DNA of 64,000 nucleotides from Aplectana chamaeleonis. Taxonomy: Eukaryota; Nematoda; Chromadorea; Rhabditida; Cosmocercidae. The stretch covers positions 1 through 64,000 of the forward strand of contig JAPDOI010001549.1 in assembly GCA_029168955.1 (NCBI GenBank), read 5' to 3'. A program made the translations under genes and the position numbers. The notes under the pieces were generated by a model. The model was not told the origin of the DNA. It made no database searches and was given only the letters and a program-made list of their open reading frames with translations. Shown here one piece after another: positions 1 to 10,721 of this stretch (position 1 is its first letter; every line of letters begins with the position of its first letter).

Positions 1-5
1 ATATA

Positions 6-371
6 TCCTTATACTCTAAAGCAGTTATGTCCCGTTGTGTGTCCGTCTGTAACGTGTGTGGGTGGTGTGTCCCGCCAGATCATAGGAATGACCGATCAGG
101 AAATGTTATGAAATGGTACTCGTATGCCAATAGGTGGTTAGGAGGCATATTTGGGTTCCCAAAAAATCAGCTTGAATCATCTCTTGCGCGCCTCAGGGCA
201 ACCGACTTTGTCCGTGGGGCGCACGCATTTTCTGCTCGTGGAGTCATGACAACTTCTGGAGTCGTCTAGCGTGAGAAGGGCTAAGCAATCATCAAGGCGG
301 TAGGTATTTAGCAGTAAGGGATGGGACGCCGTACAGAATCGCTAGGGTTTTCGAATATGCAGGGCGTTACC
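6..371 (+). repeat. Left terminal inverted repeat of T1
   Basis: It matches the reverse complement of 3004-3349, including the segments GTCCCGTTGTGTGTC, ATGGTACT near 110 and GATGGGACGCCGT near 320. Small indels separate the two arms. The 80-codon open frame inside it is not considered coding because its counterpart in the right arm is not conserved. Confidence 0.8.
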
Positions 372-1351
372 GATAGTGTGCAGGACCTCAGTGAGAGCGT
401 GCAGAACGTTATAGAAAGTGTGAGGGACCCCAGTGGGAGTGTGCAGGACGTCATAGAAAGCGTGCAGGACCCTAATGGGGATGTGCAGGATGTCATAGAA
501 AGTGAGCAGGTTCCCAGTGGAAGTGTGCAGGACTCCAGTGGGATTGTGCAGGACACCATTGAAGGTCTGCAGGACCCCAACGGGAGTGTGCAGGACGTCA
601 TAGAAAGTGTGCAGGACCCGAATGGGTGAGTGCAAGGCGTCACAGAAAGTGTGAAGGACCCTAAGGGGAGTGTACAGGACGTCATAGAAAGTGCGTAAGT
701 CCCCAATGGGAGTGTGCAGGACTCCAGTGAGAGTGTGCAGGGCGTCATAGAAAGTGTGCAGGGTTCCAGTGAGAGTGTGCAGGACGTCATAGAAAGTGTG
801 CAGGTCCCCAGTGGGAGTGTGTAGGACGCCATAGAAAGTGTGCAGGACCCCAGTGGGAGTGTGCAGGGCGTCACAGAAAGTGTGCAGGACCCTAATCGGA
901 GTATGCAGGGCGTCATAGAAAGTGAGCAGGACGTCATAGAAGGTGCGCAGGTCCTTAGTGGGAGTGTGCAGGACGCCATAGGTGTGCAGGACCCCAACGG
1001 GAGTGTGCAGGACGTCATAGATAGTGTGAAGGATCCCAGTGGGATTGTGCAGGACGGCATAGAAGGTGTGCAGGACCCCAAAGGGAGTGTGCAGGACGTC
1101 ATAGATAGTGTGCAGGACCCAAATGGGAGAGTGCAGGGCGTCATAGAAAGTGTGAAGGATCCCAGTGGGATTGTGCAGGACGGCATAGAAGGTGTGCAGG
1201 ACCTTAACGGGAGTGTGCAGGACGTCATGGAAAGTGTGCAGGACCCAAATGGGAGAGTGCAGGGCGTCATAGAAAGTGTGAAGGACCTTAACGGGAGTGT
1301 GCAGGACGTCATAGAAAGTGCGCAGGTCCCCAGTGGGAGTGTGCAGGACTC
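372..1351 (+). repeat. 21/42-bp minisatellite, array a
   Basis: About 23 copies of a 42-bp dimer. Each 21-bp half starts GTGCAGGAC; one half continues CCCAGTGGGAGT and the other GTCATAGAAAGT. The period is divisible by 3 and the monomer lacks stop codons in several frames, so open frames arise on both strands: a 7-residue repeat of VQDPSGS/VQDVIES type on plus, and a 378-codon frame at 308-1444 on minus. These are read as by-products of the repeat, not as a gene. Confidence 0.9.
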
Positions 1352-1444
1352 CGGACATTTACACCAGGGTATGGGGTATGAAAATGTGGGATCAAAAAGC
1401 AAAACATAAGAAGCCCGCGGTAGATCGTCGGTGGCTACCGGCAT

Positions 1445-1846
1445 AAATAAAGTTCACCATTCCTTCGATCCTTTTTTCCTTTGCGTCCCTACCCATTTCC
1501 CTTTCTTCCAATTCGTAATGTCCCCAAGAGATTATTCTCGCTTCATCATATCTGCCATGATAAGGAAAAACGCCCTGGCATTACAGGTGCTGTTTCCCTA
1601 GTTGACCAGCACCATGCCCTTGTTATCAATAAATGAAATATCTGCGTGGACGGTCATGTTTTGTGAAACAGATTTTGATAAGCTCAGACTTGCAACATAG
1701 TTACCCTTCATTTCCAGGCTACTCGCAGTCGTATTATCACAATCGTAGATGCAAAGCGATTGTTTTTCGAAAAATTCAACTATGAGAACAAAGATATCAC
1801 TCTAAAAACCGCACCACTTCTATGATAGTGATACAGAAAAGTGCTA
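1445..1846. other. Unassigned sequence inside T1
   Basis: No coding signal, TIR or tandem structure was seen. It is AT-rich sequence between the minisatellite and the nested GGCCCC element. Confidence 0.6.
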
Positions 1847-1849
1847 GTA

Positions 1850-2474
1850 GGCCCCGGTCATAGTTGGATGAGCCGACGTCTCCAGCCCGGTCGATACACA
1901 CAAAATTCATTGGAAATTGGATGCAAAAATCACTCGGTGTTTCCCCCCCCCCGCACCCTCAACACCCCCCAACACCCACCCGGTCGATACGTATGAACAA
2001 CATGGTGAGGTGAAGCGGAGAAAAATCACTGGTGTATCCTCCAACACCCTTCGCATTAACACCCCCCAACACCCACCCGGTCGATACGTATGTTTAAAAT
2101 GATGGAGTGAGGTTGAGAAAAATCACTCGATGTATCCGACGCGGTCGATATCCATGCAACACGTGGATGAGAAAATCACCAGAGTGGGCGGGTCGATGAG
2201 TAAAAACATTGCGTATCGCTGTAAAGCTAACCACGTTACTGCTACCTTCCGTTAGCTTCACCATACTCTCCTTCACTATTTCTCTGGAACAGGTGCAATC
2301 CTGCTGGCCACGTAATCCTTCGTCATATCTAGTTGGATACACCGAAAGTGATTTTCTCAACCTCACTCCATCATTTTAAACATGACGTATCGATGGGGTG
2401 TTGGGGGTGCGGGGGGGGGTGTTGGGGAAGTCGGTGGGTTACAGATGCAAATAGCACCAACTCTGACCGGGGCC
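1850..2474 (+). mobile_element. GGCCCC-ended TIR element, copy 1 (Z1)
   Basis: The termini are GGCCCCGGTCA and its inverse TGACCGGGGCC, flanked by a 3-bp direct repeat GTA (1847-1849 and 2475-2477). Inside are direct copies of a segment with CACCCACCCGGTCGATACG, inverted against a right-hand counterpart. It has no coding capacity. It shares both ends and much of its interior with the copy at 10722-11332. The 3-bp duplication and G/C-rich TIR suggest a PIF/Harbinger-like MITE, by inference. Confidence 0.75.
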
Positions 2475-2477
2475 GTA

Positions 2478-2760
2478 GCGGGGGATTGGAGGCTATATAA
2501 AACTTGTTCATGGAAGTTAATAAATCGAAATGACTGAGCGGTTGTAATAAGTGACGAACAGAGAAGGCACGGAAGTGGAGCTGCTGATTGTTCCCTAAGA
2601 TTGGCAAGGAAATGTCTCTGGAATTCCGCGACATTCTCAAAACGCGTCGCGCGCTTCTCAAGATACATGTTTTCCTATCTGTTTTCTTCGCTACAAAAAG
2701 GTAAAGATTTGCCTGAAAAAAATGAGAAGATCTTTTTTTAACTTCTATATTTGTGGCGAT
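2478..2760. other. Unassigned sequence inside T1
   Basis: It contains a TATATAAAA stretch near 2493, but no reading frame or gene that it could serve is recognisable. Confidence 0.5.
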
Positions 2761-3003
2761 GTTCTGCACACTCCCACTGTGGCCCTGCACACTTTCTATG
2801 ATGGCCTGCACACTTCCACCGGGGTCCTACACACTTTCTATGACGCCCTGCACACTCCCATTTATGTCCTGCACCCTTTCTACGACGCCCTGCACACCTA
2901 CATTCGGGTCCTGCGCACTTTTTATGACGTCTTGCACACTTCAACTGGGGTCCTGCACACTTTCTATAACGTACTGCACGCTCCCACTGAGTCCTGCACA
3001 GTA
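2761..3003 (-). repeat. 21/42-bp minisatellite, array b
   Basis: About six dimers of the same family as array a but on the opposite strand (GTCCTGCAC instead of GTGCAGGAC). It forms the inner part of the right arm of T1. The arm-to-arm homology crosses the minisatellite boundary at the GGCGTTACCGATA segment, so the array belongs to the element and did not arrive independently. Confidence 0.85.
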
Positions 3004-3349
3004 TCGGTAACGCCCTGTATACCCTCAAGCCCTATCGATTCTGGACGGCGTCCCATCCATTACTATTAAATACCTACCGCCTTGATGAGTGCTTAGCCCT
3101 TCTCACGCTAGACAACTCATAGAAGTTTTCATGACCCACGGCCAAAAAGGCGCCCCACGGACAAAATCGGTTGCCCCGAGGCGCGCAAGAGATGAATCAG
3201 GCCGATTTTTTGGGAACCCGAACATGTCCTGCCCACCTACATAATGATACCATTTCATAACATTTCTGATCGGCCATTCCCAAGATCGGCGGGACACACA
3301 CATACACAGACAGACACACAACGGGACATAACTGCTTTAAGTATAAGGA
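3004..3349 (-). repeat. Right terminal inverted repeat of T1
   Basis: This is the inverse of 6-371. It ends GTATAAGGA followed by TA. A GGGACACACACATACACAGA-like CA-rich tract mirrors the GT-rich tract of the left end. Confidence 0.8.
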
Positions 3350-3420
3350 TAGCATTCAATGCAATGAAGCGGTCGGCTCACTTATCAGCATTTCCCTGAC
3401 TTGATCATTCCTGTAATTGT

Positions 3421-3441
3421 CGTGCGCGCGAAGCGCGCACC
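3421..3441. other. GC hairpin, copy 1 (compensated variant)
   Basis: Stem GTGCGCGC (3422-3429), loop GAA, stem GCGCGCAC (3433-3440). Relative to copies at 8431 and 17768, one base pair changed from A-T to C-G (positions 3425 and 3437), so pairing is kept. It is followed by CAGGATTTAGC. Confidence 0.75.
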
Positions 3442-3630
3442 AGGATTTAGCTTTGATCTCTTCCCGCGCGGATAGCCTACAATGAGAAAACCTATTCATA
3501 CCGTCACCAGAGGTATGAGCTGTACACCATTCAATGCACTGCAAGAAATTACATATGTGTGCAACTTTTCATCCTAACGGTTCCCCGCTTTCTAAAGTTA
3601 TGACCTCCCAAAGTACGCACAAACGTTCTC

Positions 3631-3690
3631 CACCACCGCCTCCGTCCCCGCCACGGCCTCCGCCTGCGCCTCCACCTCCGTCCGTCGAAT
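3631..3690 (+). repeat. Degenerate CCGCCT tract
   Basis: Short imperfect hexamer repeats (CCGCCTCCG, CCTGCGCCTCCACC). The inverted counterpart in the right copy of module X (17476-17578) has expanded as GGCGGA. Confidence 0.7.
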
Positions 3691-4062
3691 TCCATTTTTT
3701 GAAAGGCGTGGACCAAATCGCTTGAAATTTGTGACTAGAGGTAATCGGCCACGGGAATGACGGAAATAATTGTCAGAACTCACCATAATGACTTCTGGGC
3801 CCCTAACGAACGTTTCAAATTCGGAAACCGGCCTCTCAAGATTAGTTTATGAAAATGATGGATTTCTTCGTTATCAGCCATTGTTTTCTTAGAATCCATA
3901 TAAACACCTTGCTCTCTAGGTTGGTGTACTTCAAACGTCCGACTCGGAAGAAGACGCTGTGCGGAAGGGATGTTCTTGAGCGCGGCGCGTATTCGTTCCA
4001 TGCGCACCATCGATAAGAAGGCGTCGCAGGGTGTGCTGAAGTGTCGGTTGACTATGCGTGAC

Positions 4063-4515
4063 CGCAGTAGGAGTATGCAGGACGTCATGGAACTGAAGCA
4101 GGACCTCAGTAGATGTGTGAAAGACATCATGAGACCTGTGCAGAATTCCAGTAGGGGTGTGTAGGACATCATGAAACCTGTGCAGCACCCCAGTAGGGGT
4201 GTGCAGGACGTCGTAGAATGTGTGCAGGACCACATGGAACCTGTTCAGGACCCCAGTAGGAGTGTGCAGTACATTATGGGACCTGTGCAGGGCCCCAGTA
4301 GGGGTGTGCAGGACATCATAAAACGTGTGCAGGACCCCAGCAGGGATGAGCGGGACTTTATGGAATGTGTGCAGGACATCAGTAGGAGTGTGCAGGACAT
4401 CATAGAACGTGTGCAGGACCCCACTAAGGGTGTGCAGGACATCATGGAATGTGTGCTGGATCTCAGTAGGAGTGAGCAGGACATCAAGGGACGTGCGCAT
4501 GACCTCAGTTTAATG
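4063..4515 (+). repeat. 21/42-bp minisatellite, array c
   Basis: About eleven dimers. The halves are GTGCAGGACCCCAGTAGGGGT-like and GTGCAGGACATCATGGAATGT-like. This subfamily matches the inverted array at 13998-17092, of which it is the unexpanded counterpart. Confidence 0.85.
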
Positions 4516-4556
4516 TTCAGGACACTGTATGCAAGCCGTGCCTCCGAATCAACAAT

Positions 4557-4869
4557 AACGATAGTTAAGTGCGCCAGAACAGGGCTACCGTAATCTCACT
4601 CGAGTTGGCTCTAAAATTTTCTAAGTTCTGAGACTCCGAAATCGCTACATCTGCACCACCGCTGGTGCTGTTTTCCTGCTTTGTAGTCCAGACAGATCCT
4701 CAACTGCTGACCTCTGGAGAAGGACGGTGTGTGAATGAAGACACACCGCTCTTCACTTCTTTTATACTTTGCCCTTGATCATTTGGGTATCATCAAATTT
4801 CTTTACGAGAGCCGAATAACATCATCCCTAAGATCACTTTAGTCCTCTTCTGGCGCACTTAACTATCGT
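4557..4869. mobile_element. Short TIR element (MITE1), left copy
   Basis: The ends are inverted: ACGATAGTTAAGTGCGCCAG at the left and the inverse at 4850-4869, continuing into an imperfect GGGCTACCGTAATC segment. TTAA lies inside the inverted ends. It has no coding capacity. The TTAA at 4565-4568 is the intact counterpart of the site into which MITE2 inserted in the right copy of module X. Confidence 0.7.
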
Positions 4870-5276
4870 TCTTGTTCCGAATCAGACATATGGGCCGGCG
4901 CAGACGAGCCACATCAGCATGAACCGGTGAAGTTTGGCTAGAGCGGCTGACCCTGGGTCCATCCTAGACGTGGTGGGACCACCTAAGATTTACCCATAGA
5001 AATGATGATAAACTCTGATAAAAGGCTATCAATCATTGTTTTCATAGAAACTTCACGAAAATACTTCGACTGGTAGCCTTTTCAATTGTGGCACCTGATT
5101 TGGAAAAGGATTGCTTCTGCGCTAACCCCTCGTTACAGAATCTCGGTTTGGAAGATAGTTCCGAACTTGGCATTTTCACAAAATGTAGTGCAGTAAAGGT
5201 TCTTAACACTGCCCAAATTTCAGAAAAATCCGCTTTGTGGTTCTCGAGATATGGGAAAAATTCTGTGAATCCAAAA

Positions 5277-5450
<174 letters not shown>

Positions 5451-5599
5451 AGTCCGGTGAAACTTTTTGAATGATAAGAAGCATGGTTGTGCCAATTGAG
5501 AGAAATGGAGTGGTATTGTGATAAGAAGTGAATTGATGGCAAGCGTTAGGGTAGGTCCTGCTTCTCAGTCCATCCCAGGAACCGTATGCACACCGTTTA

Positions 5600-6955
5600 T
5601 TGCGGGACGCATCTAGAAGTGCGCGAAGCTTCGGGAACGTGTGCGGAACCCAGCTATAAGTGCGCCAAGCGCCGGGGAACGTATGCAGGACCCAAGTAGA
5701 AGTGCTCCAAGCGAAGAGCAACGTATGCTGGACCACACTAGAACTGTGCTGAGCGCCGGGGAACGTGTGCGGGACCCAACTAGAAGTGCGCCGAGCGCCG
5801 GGGAGTGTATGCGGGACGCATCTAGAAGTGCGCCAAGTGCCGGGGAACGTGTGCGGGACCCATCTAGAAGTGCGACAAGCGCCGGGAAGGTGTGCGGGAC
5901 CCAAATTTATGTGCGCCAAGCGACGGGAAACGCACGGGACCCAAACAGAAGTGCGCCAAGTGCCAGAGAACGTGTGCGGGACCCACCTAGAAGTGCGCTA
6001 AGCGCCTGGAAGGTGGGCGGGACGCATCTAGAAGTGCGCCAAGTGCCGGGGAACGTGTGCAGGACCCAAGTAGAAGTGCGCCAAGCGCCGGGGAACGTGT
6101 GCAGGACCCAAGTAGAGGTGCGCCAAGCGCCGGGGAACGTGCGCAGGAGCCAAGTGGAAGTGCACCAAGCGCCTGGAAGGTGGGCGGGACGCATCTAGAA
6201 GTGCGCCAAGTGCCGGGGAACGTATGCGGGACCCAACTAGAACTGTGCTGAGCGCCGGTAAACGTGTGCGGAACCCAACTAGAACTGTGCTGAGCGCCGG
6301 GAAACGTGCGCGGTGCCCAACTGGAAGTGTGCCAAACCCCACAGAACGTGTGCGGGACCCAACCAAAAGTGCGCCGAGCGCCAGGAACGTGTGCGGGACC
6401 CATCTAGAAGTGCGCTAAGCGCCTGGAAGGTGGGCGGGACGCATCTAGAAGTGCGCCAAGTGCCGGGGAACGTGTGCAGGACCCAAGCAGAAGTGCGCCA
6501 AGCGCTGGGCAACGTATGCGGGACCCATAGAGGTGCGCCAAGTGCCGGGGAACGTGTGCAGGACCCAAGTAGAAGTGCGCCAAGCGCTGGGCAACGTATG
6601 CGGGACCCAACTAGAACTGTGCTGAGCGCCGGTAAACGTGTGCGGGACCCAACTAGAACTGTGCTGAGCGCCGGTAAACGTGTGCGGGACCCAACTAGAA
6701 CTGTGCTGAGCGCCGGGAAACGTGCGCGGTGCCCAACTGGAAGTGTGCCAAACCCCACAGAACGTGTGCGGGACCCAACCAAAAGTGCGCCAAGCGCCGG
6801 GGAACGTGTTCGCGACCCAACTGGAAGTGCGCCAAACGCCGGGGAAAGTGTGTGAGACTCGACTTAAAAAGCGCCAAGCGCAGGGGAAAGAGGGCGGGAC
6901 CCAACTGCGAGTATGCCAAGCGTTACGGATCGTGTGTTCGACCCAACCGGGAGGA
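5600..6955 (+). repeat. 21/42-bp minisatellite, array d
   Basis: About 32 dimers of a distinct subfamily: one half GTGCGGGACCCAACTAGAAGT-like, the other starting GCGCCAAGC and ending GGGGAACGT. A larger block carrying GCCCAACTGGAAGTGTGCC occurs twice (near 6315 and 6730), a sign of higher-order duplication within the array. Confidence 0.85.
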
Positions 6956-7469
6956 CCGGCAAGGGAGTGAAAATCGAAAACGCGGTTGTGATTTAAAGGC
7001 AAGGTCCGGTCAGATTTTGACACCACCGAAATTCGGGTTAGATAGATTGGGCTGGTCTAGCTGGACAACGTCCAAACTCTTCACAAACTCCAAGTCCGTA
7101 TTTCTGGAGAAAACAGCCTGAAAGTCAGGGATTACGATATTCACAGCATAATAATCATGGCTGGAATGACCGATAATTACACAGCACTTATGAAGAATGC
7201 GTGGACAACGGCTAAAATATGGACGATGGCCACACTTTTCTTACTTTTGTGGATCATCGGCTCACGGAAGTGGCTTTAATAACTTGAAGAAGGCCGGTTT
7301 TGACGCAGTTTTCGCATGTTACTTCGGACTATCTGTACCATGAGCACAAATTCAGCGGAAAATCTCAGAATCGAAATTTTGCCCGGACCCTGCCTTTAAC
7401 CGTTCATCTAGTCGTTATTGGGTTCGGAAACCATGAAAAAGGGTGTGAACTGTGTTGGTGCTAGAAGGG

Positions 7470-7556
7470 GTGGGCAAGTGTTATGCAAGAGGGGTCTACT
7501 ACACAACTGCATGAACATTTGAAAGGTCATATCTGAGGGTGTAATGTGCCTCTAAA
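7470..7556 (+). mobile_element. Degenerate right end of a MITE3-like element
   Basis: The segment AGGGGTCTACTACACAA ... CTGAGGGTGTAATGTGCCT aligns with the right end of the TTAA element at 29680-30174. The last bases read TCTAA rather than TTTAA, so the target site has decayed. The left end was not found. Confidence 0.5.
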
Positions 7557-7582
7557 AGGAAACCTTCGCTAAAATAAAGTGA

Positions 7583-8429
7583 AATTATCTAACTGTTTTG
7601 CTTTGCTACGGATTAGTATGATTTGGAAATGAAACATTTGTGAGACTCGTTAAAAGAAGTAAAATGTCTTATGCTACTGATTTGGCATGGGAATAATCTC
7701 GAAAGAAGCGCTAAAAACTCAGTGAAATGATTCATTGTTGATTTGGCTGTGCACTTGTTCACTAAACAACAAAAATTGAGTGTGAGATTGAAAAACCAAA
7801 TCACGCACATCTCTTCTGAAATCAACCTAACGCTTGGAGTTTAGGTTAACAAGTCTCAGGTTCTTGCGAAATTATGCTCGGCATGGATCGTGAAGAGACT
7901 TTGCGTTCACTGTTGAAGGTTGGTGGAATCTCGGTGCACCTATGTTATAGCATATGGCACCGAGCTTGCGCCACCCCTCAACAGTGAACGCGAAGTTTCT
8001 TCACGATCCATGCCGACGTTATGTTGTGTCTCCCACCTCAACCATTCTGAAATATTGATTTTCAAGCCCTACTAAATTATTTGGCGCGTTCGCTTCCGAT
8101 TGACTATCAATTAATGAAAGTGGAAATAACATCACGTAGTGTGTTTATGTTTTAACTAAGAGAACTGCTGTCACACGAATACATAAATGCTCAGTAAGAA
8201 CTGCGTGATTTGGTTTTTCAATGTCACGCTCAATTTTTGTTGTTTAGTAAACAAGTGCACAGCCAAATCAACGATGAATCATTTCACTGAGTTTTTAACG
8301 CTTCTTTCGAGTTTATCCCCATGCCAAATCAATAGCATAAGACATTTCACTTCTTTAAACGAGTTTCTCACAAATGTTTCATTTCCAAATCATACTAATC
8401 CGTAGCAAAGCAAAACAGTTACATAATTG
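7583..8429. mobile_element. Foldback element with GATTTGGC sub-repeats (F1)
   Basis: Two inverted arms of about 245 bp (7583-7830 and 8185-8429) share TAACTGTTTTGCTTTGCTAC, GGATTAGTATGATTTGG and GTGCACTTGTT. Each arm contains spaced GATTTGGC words preceded by AGTGAAAT. The 350-bp centre holds a separate strong hairpin. There is no coding capacity. It abuts the GC hairpin at 8431. Confidence 0.7.
7879..8015. repeat. Long hairpin inside F1
   Basis: The outer 38 bases (7879-7916) pair with 7978-8015 with only about two mismatches; the arm starts CGGCATGGATCGTGAAGA. Pairing resumes around CGGTGC/GCACCG near 7935 and 7959. This is probably a tiny palindromic MITE inserted in the F1 spacer. Confidence 0.75.
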
Positions 8430-8430
8430 T

Positions 8431-8451
8431 GGTGAGCGCGAAGCGCTCACC
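8431..8451. other. GC hairpin, copy 2
   Basis: Stem GGTGAGCGC, loop GAA, stem GCGCTCACC: nine perfect pairs. It is preceded by AATTGT and followed by CAGATTTGGCTTTGAT, the same flanks as the other two copies. 8452-8676 then leads into minisatellite e, the same order of parts as module X. Confidence 0.85.
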
Positions 8452-8676
8452 AGATTTGGCTTTGATTCGCCATCGCGCAACCCCTTGATCTCAGTATCAG
8501 GGTCCAGAGTAAACGTAGGAAGACCGTTCTTTTCGCATTTAATACACTTTAGAAAGGTGAATAACTGTTCAAAAAATGGTCCGGAATGGTTACCTGAGAT
8601 TCGAGAAAAAGTGTCAAAATCATTTTGGTCGAAAAAATGTTCATCTCTTTTTTTTTCAGTTGGCGTTCACGATCTG

Positions 8677-9905
8677 TGGGTGTGCGCAGAACGCCCTAGA
8701 AAGTGTGTGGGACCCAAATGAGAGTGCGCCGGACGCCGTAGAAAGTGTGCGGGACCCAAATGAGAGTGCGCCGGACGCCGTAGAAAGTGTGCGGGACCCA
8801 CGTGGGAATGCGCCGGACGCCGTAGAAAGTGTGCGGGACTCAAATGGGTGTGCGCAGAACGCCGTAGTAAATGTGTGGGACCCAAATGGGTGTGCGCAGA
8901 ACGCCCTGAAAGTGTGTGGGACCCAAATGAGAGCGCCGGACGCCGTAGAAAGTGTGCGGGACCCAAATGAGAGGGCGCCGGACGCCGTAGAAAGTGTGCC
9001 CGGGACCCAAATGAGTGCGCCGGACGCCGTAGAAAGTGTGCGGGACCCACGTGGGAGTGAGCAGAACGCCCTGAAAGTGTGTAGGACCCAAATGAGAGTG
9101 CGCCGGACGCCGTAGAAAGTGTGCGGGACCCAAAATGAGAGCCGGACGCCGTAGAAAGTGTGCGGGACCCAAATGAGAGTGCGCCGGACGCCGTAGAAAG
9201 TGTGCGGGACCAAATGAGAGTGCGCCGGACGCCGTAGAAAGGGTGCGGGACCCAAATGAGGGTGCGCCGGACGCCGTAGTGTGCAGGACCCAAACGAGTG
9301 CGCCGGACGCCGTAGAAAGTATGCGGGACCCAAATGGGTGTGCGCAGACCGCCCTAGAAAGTGTGTAGGACCCAAATGAAAGTGCGCCGGACGCCGTAGA
9401 AAGTGTGCGGGACCCAAGTGGGAGTGAGCCGGACGCCGTAGAAAGTGTGCGGGACCCAAACGAGAGTGCGCAGAACGCCGTAGAAAGTGGGGGGGAGCCA
9501 AGTGGGAGGGCGGCGGACGCCATAGAGAGTGTGCCGGACCCAAATGGGTGTGCGAAGAACGCCCTAGAAAGTGTGTGGGACCCAAATGAGAGTGAGCCGG
9601 ACGCCGTAGAAAGTGTGCGGGACCCAAACGAGAGTGCGCCGAACGCCATAGAAAGTGTGCGGGACCCAAATGGGTGGGCGCAGAACGCCGTAGAAAGTGT
9701 GCGGGACCAGGGTGGGAGTGCGCCGGACGCCGTAGAGTGTGCAGGACCCAAATGGGTGTGCGCAGAACGCCCTAGAAAGTGTGGGACCCAAATGAGAGTG
9801 TGCAGTACGCCGTAGAAAGTGTGCGGAACCCAAGTGGGAGTGCGCCGGACGCCGTAGAAAGTGTGCGGGACCCAAATGGGTGTGCGCAGAACGCCCTAGA
9901 AAGTG
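8677..9905 (+). repeat. 21/42-bp minisatellite, array e
   Basis: About 29 dimers: GTGCGGGACCCAAATGAGAGT-like and GCGCCGGACGCCGTAGAAAGT-like halves, with a second type carrying TGGGTGTGCGCAGAACGCC. Several one- or two-base indels occur near 8998, 9134 and 9210. The plus frame would read as 7-residue repeats VRDPNES/APDAVES. Confidence 0.9.
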
Positions 9906-10180
9906 TGCAGGGCATCAGTGGGAGTGTGCAAGATGTAGCAGAAATTGCGCAGGACATTAGTGGGAGTGTGCAGGATGTCATAGAAAGTGTGCAGGACATC
10001 AGTGAGAGTGTGCAGGACTATAGTGGGAGTGTGCAGCACCTTATAGAAAGTGTGAAGGACATCAGTGGAAGGGTGCAGGACATCAGTGGGCGTGTGCAGG
10101 ACGTCATAGAAAGTGCGCAGGCTATCAGTTGGAGTGCGCAGGACGTCATAGAAGGGGGGGGGGCGCAGGACATCAGTGGG
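9906..10180 (+). repeat. 21/42-bp minisatellite, array f
   Basis: It continues array e without a gap but switches to the GTGCAGGACATCAGTGGGAGT / GTGCAGGATGTCATAGAAAGT subfamily, closer to array a. It ends in a run of G near 10155. Confidence 0.85.
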
Positions 10181-10204
10181 TTTACTTTCATCTAACACCA
10201 CCAG

Positions 10205-10450
10205 GCATAAATCATGTCAGAAAGGAAACCTTTAGGAAAAATAAATGAAATTCCTGAAAGTTTAGGTTCCTGGCAAAAGTAAAGATTTGGCATGGTCACA
10301 AAATATAATAGTAAAAAGGGAAGGTAAAGAAAATGAAAAAGGTTTTGAAATATACCTGAGAACGATTTGGCGTAGAATAATTTGTTTTCAGAAATGAAGT
10401 GAAATAGTTGAAAGTATGATTTGGCAGTCGAGTTTGAACCAACTATTGAT
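10205..10450 (+). repeat. GATTTGGC-anchored degenerate repeats
   Basis: Three spaced GATTTGGC words (near 10282, 10368 and 10420), two of them preceded by AAGTGAAATAGTT-like sequence, resemble the arms of F1 and Y. No inverted partner was found here, so this may be a single arm. Confidence 0.5.
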
Positions 10451-10721
10451 AAGAGTTGTGCAAAACGAGAGATCGCCTTGTCTGTGCTTATCCGTAGAAC
10501 TTAGTTTTCAAAATTGCCGACTTCCGACGGGACCTTACCTGAGAGACTTGTTAGCCCTCATATTTTAGCGGTGCTCGGCCTCATTCTTGAACGAGGAAAT
10601 TTTTTGTACAGCGTAAATCCACCACGCTCAACTCAAATATCGACTCTACAGACTCATGAAAATTTTTTGCAGAAATCATTCAGCATTCAGTAGGCAAACG
10701 GCTTTAGGCACTTCACATTGA

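Larger units (their letters stand above)
6..3349. mobile_element. TIR element with minisatellite arms (T1)
   Basis: Both ends are inverted copies: the left starts TCCTTATAC and the right ends GTATAAGGA, each flanked by TA (4-5 and 3350-3351), as expected of a TA-target insertion of Tc1/mariner type. The inverted similarity covers about 350 bp per side, then continues into 21/42-bp minisatellite in opposite orientation on the two sides. No transposase is visible inside; the centre holds unassigned sequence and a nested GGCCCC-ended element. It is therefore probably non-autonomous. The superfamily is inferred from the TA only. Confidence 0.7.
3415..5085 (+). mobile_element. Hairpin-minisatellite module X, left copy
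   Basis: This 1.67-kb segment recurs as an inverted, longer copy at 12953-17794. Shared parts in order: AATTGT plus a GC hairpin, a GATTTAGC/GATTTGGC word, a CCGCCT-rich tract, a 250-bp single-copy part, minisatellite, a TTAA-containing TIR element, and a tail ending near GACTGGTAGCC. No transposase is visible. Homology with the third hairpin locus stops just outside AATTGT, so that word is probably near a true terminus. Confidence 0.7.

Noticed and set aside
308..1444. A 378-codon minus-strand frame and overlapping long frames in the minisatellite
   Set aside because: The 21-bp period is a multiple of three and the monomer lacks stops, so several frames on both strands are open at once; nothing singles out a coding one.
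4557..4869. TTAA as the target duplication of MITE1 itself
   Set aside because: Inverted similarity continues beyond the TTAA (ACGATAG), so TTAA appears to be part of its ends; only MITE2's use of that TTAA is demonstrated.
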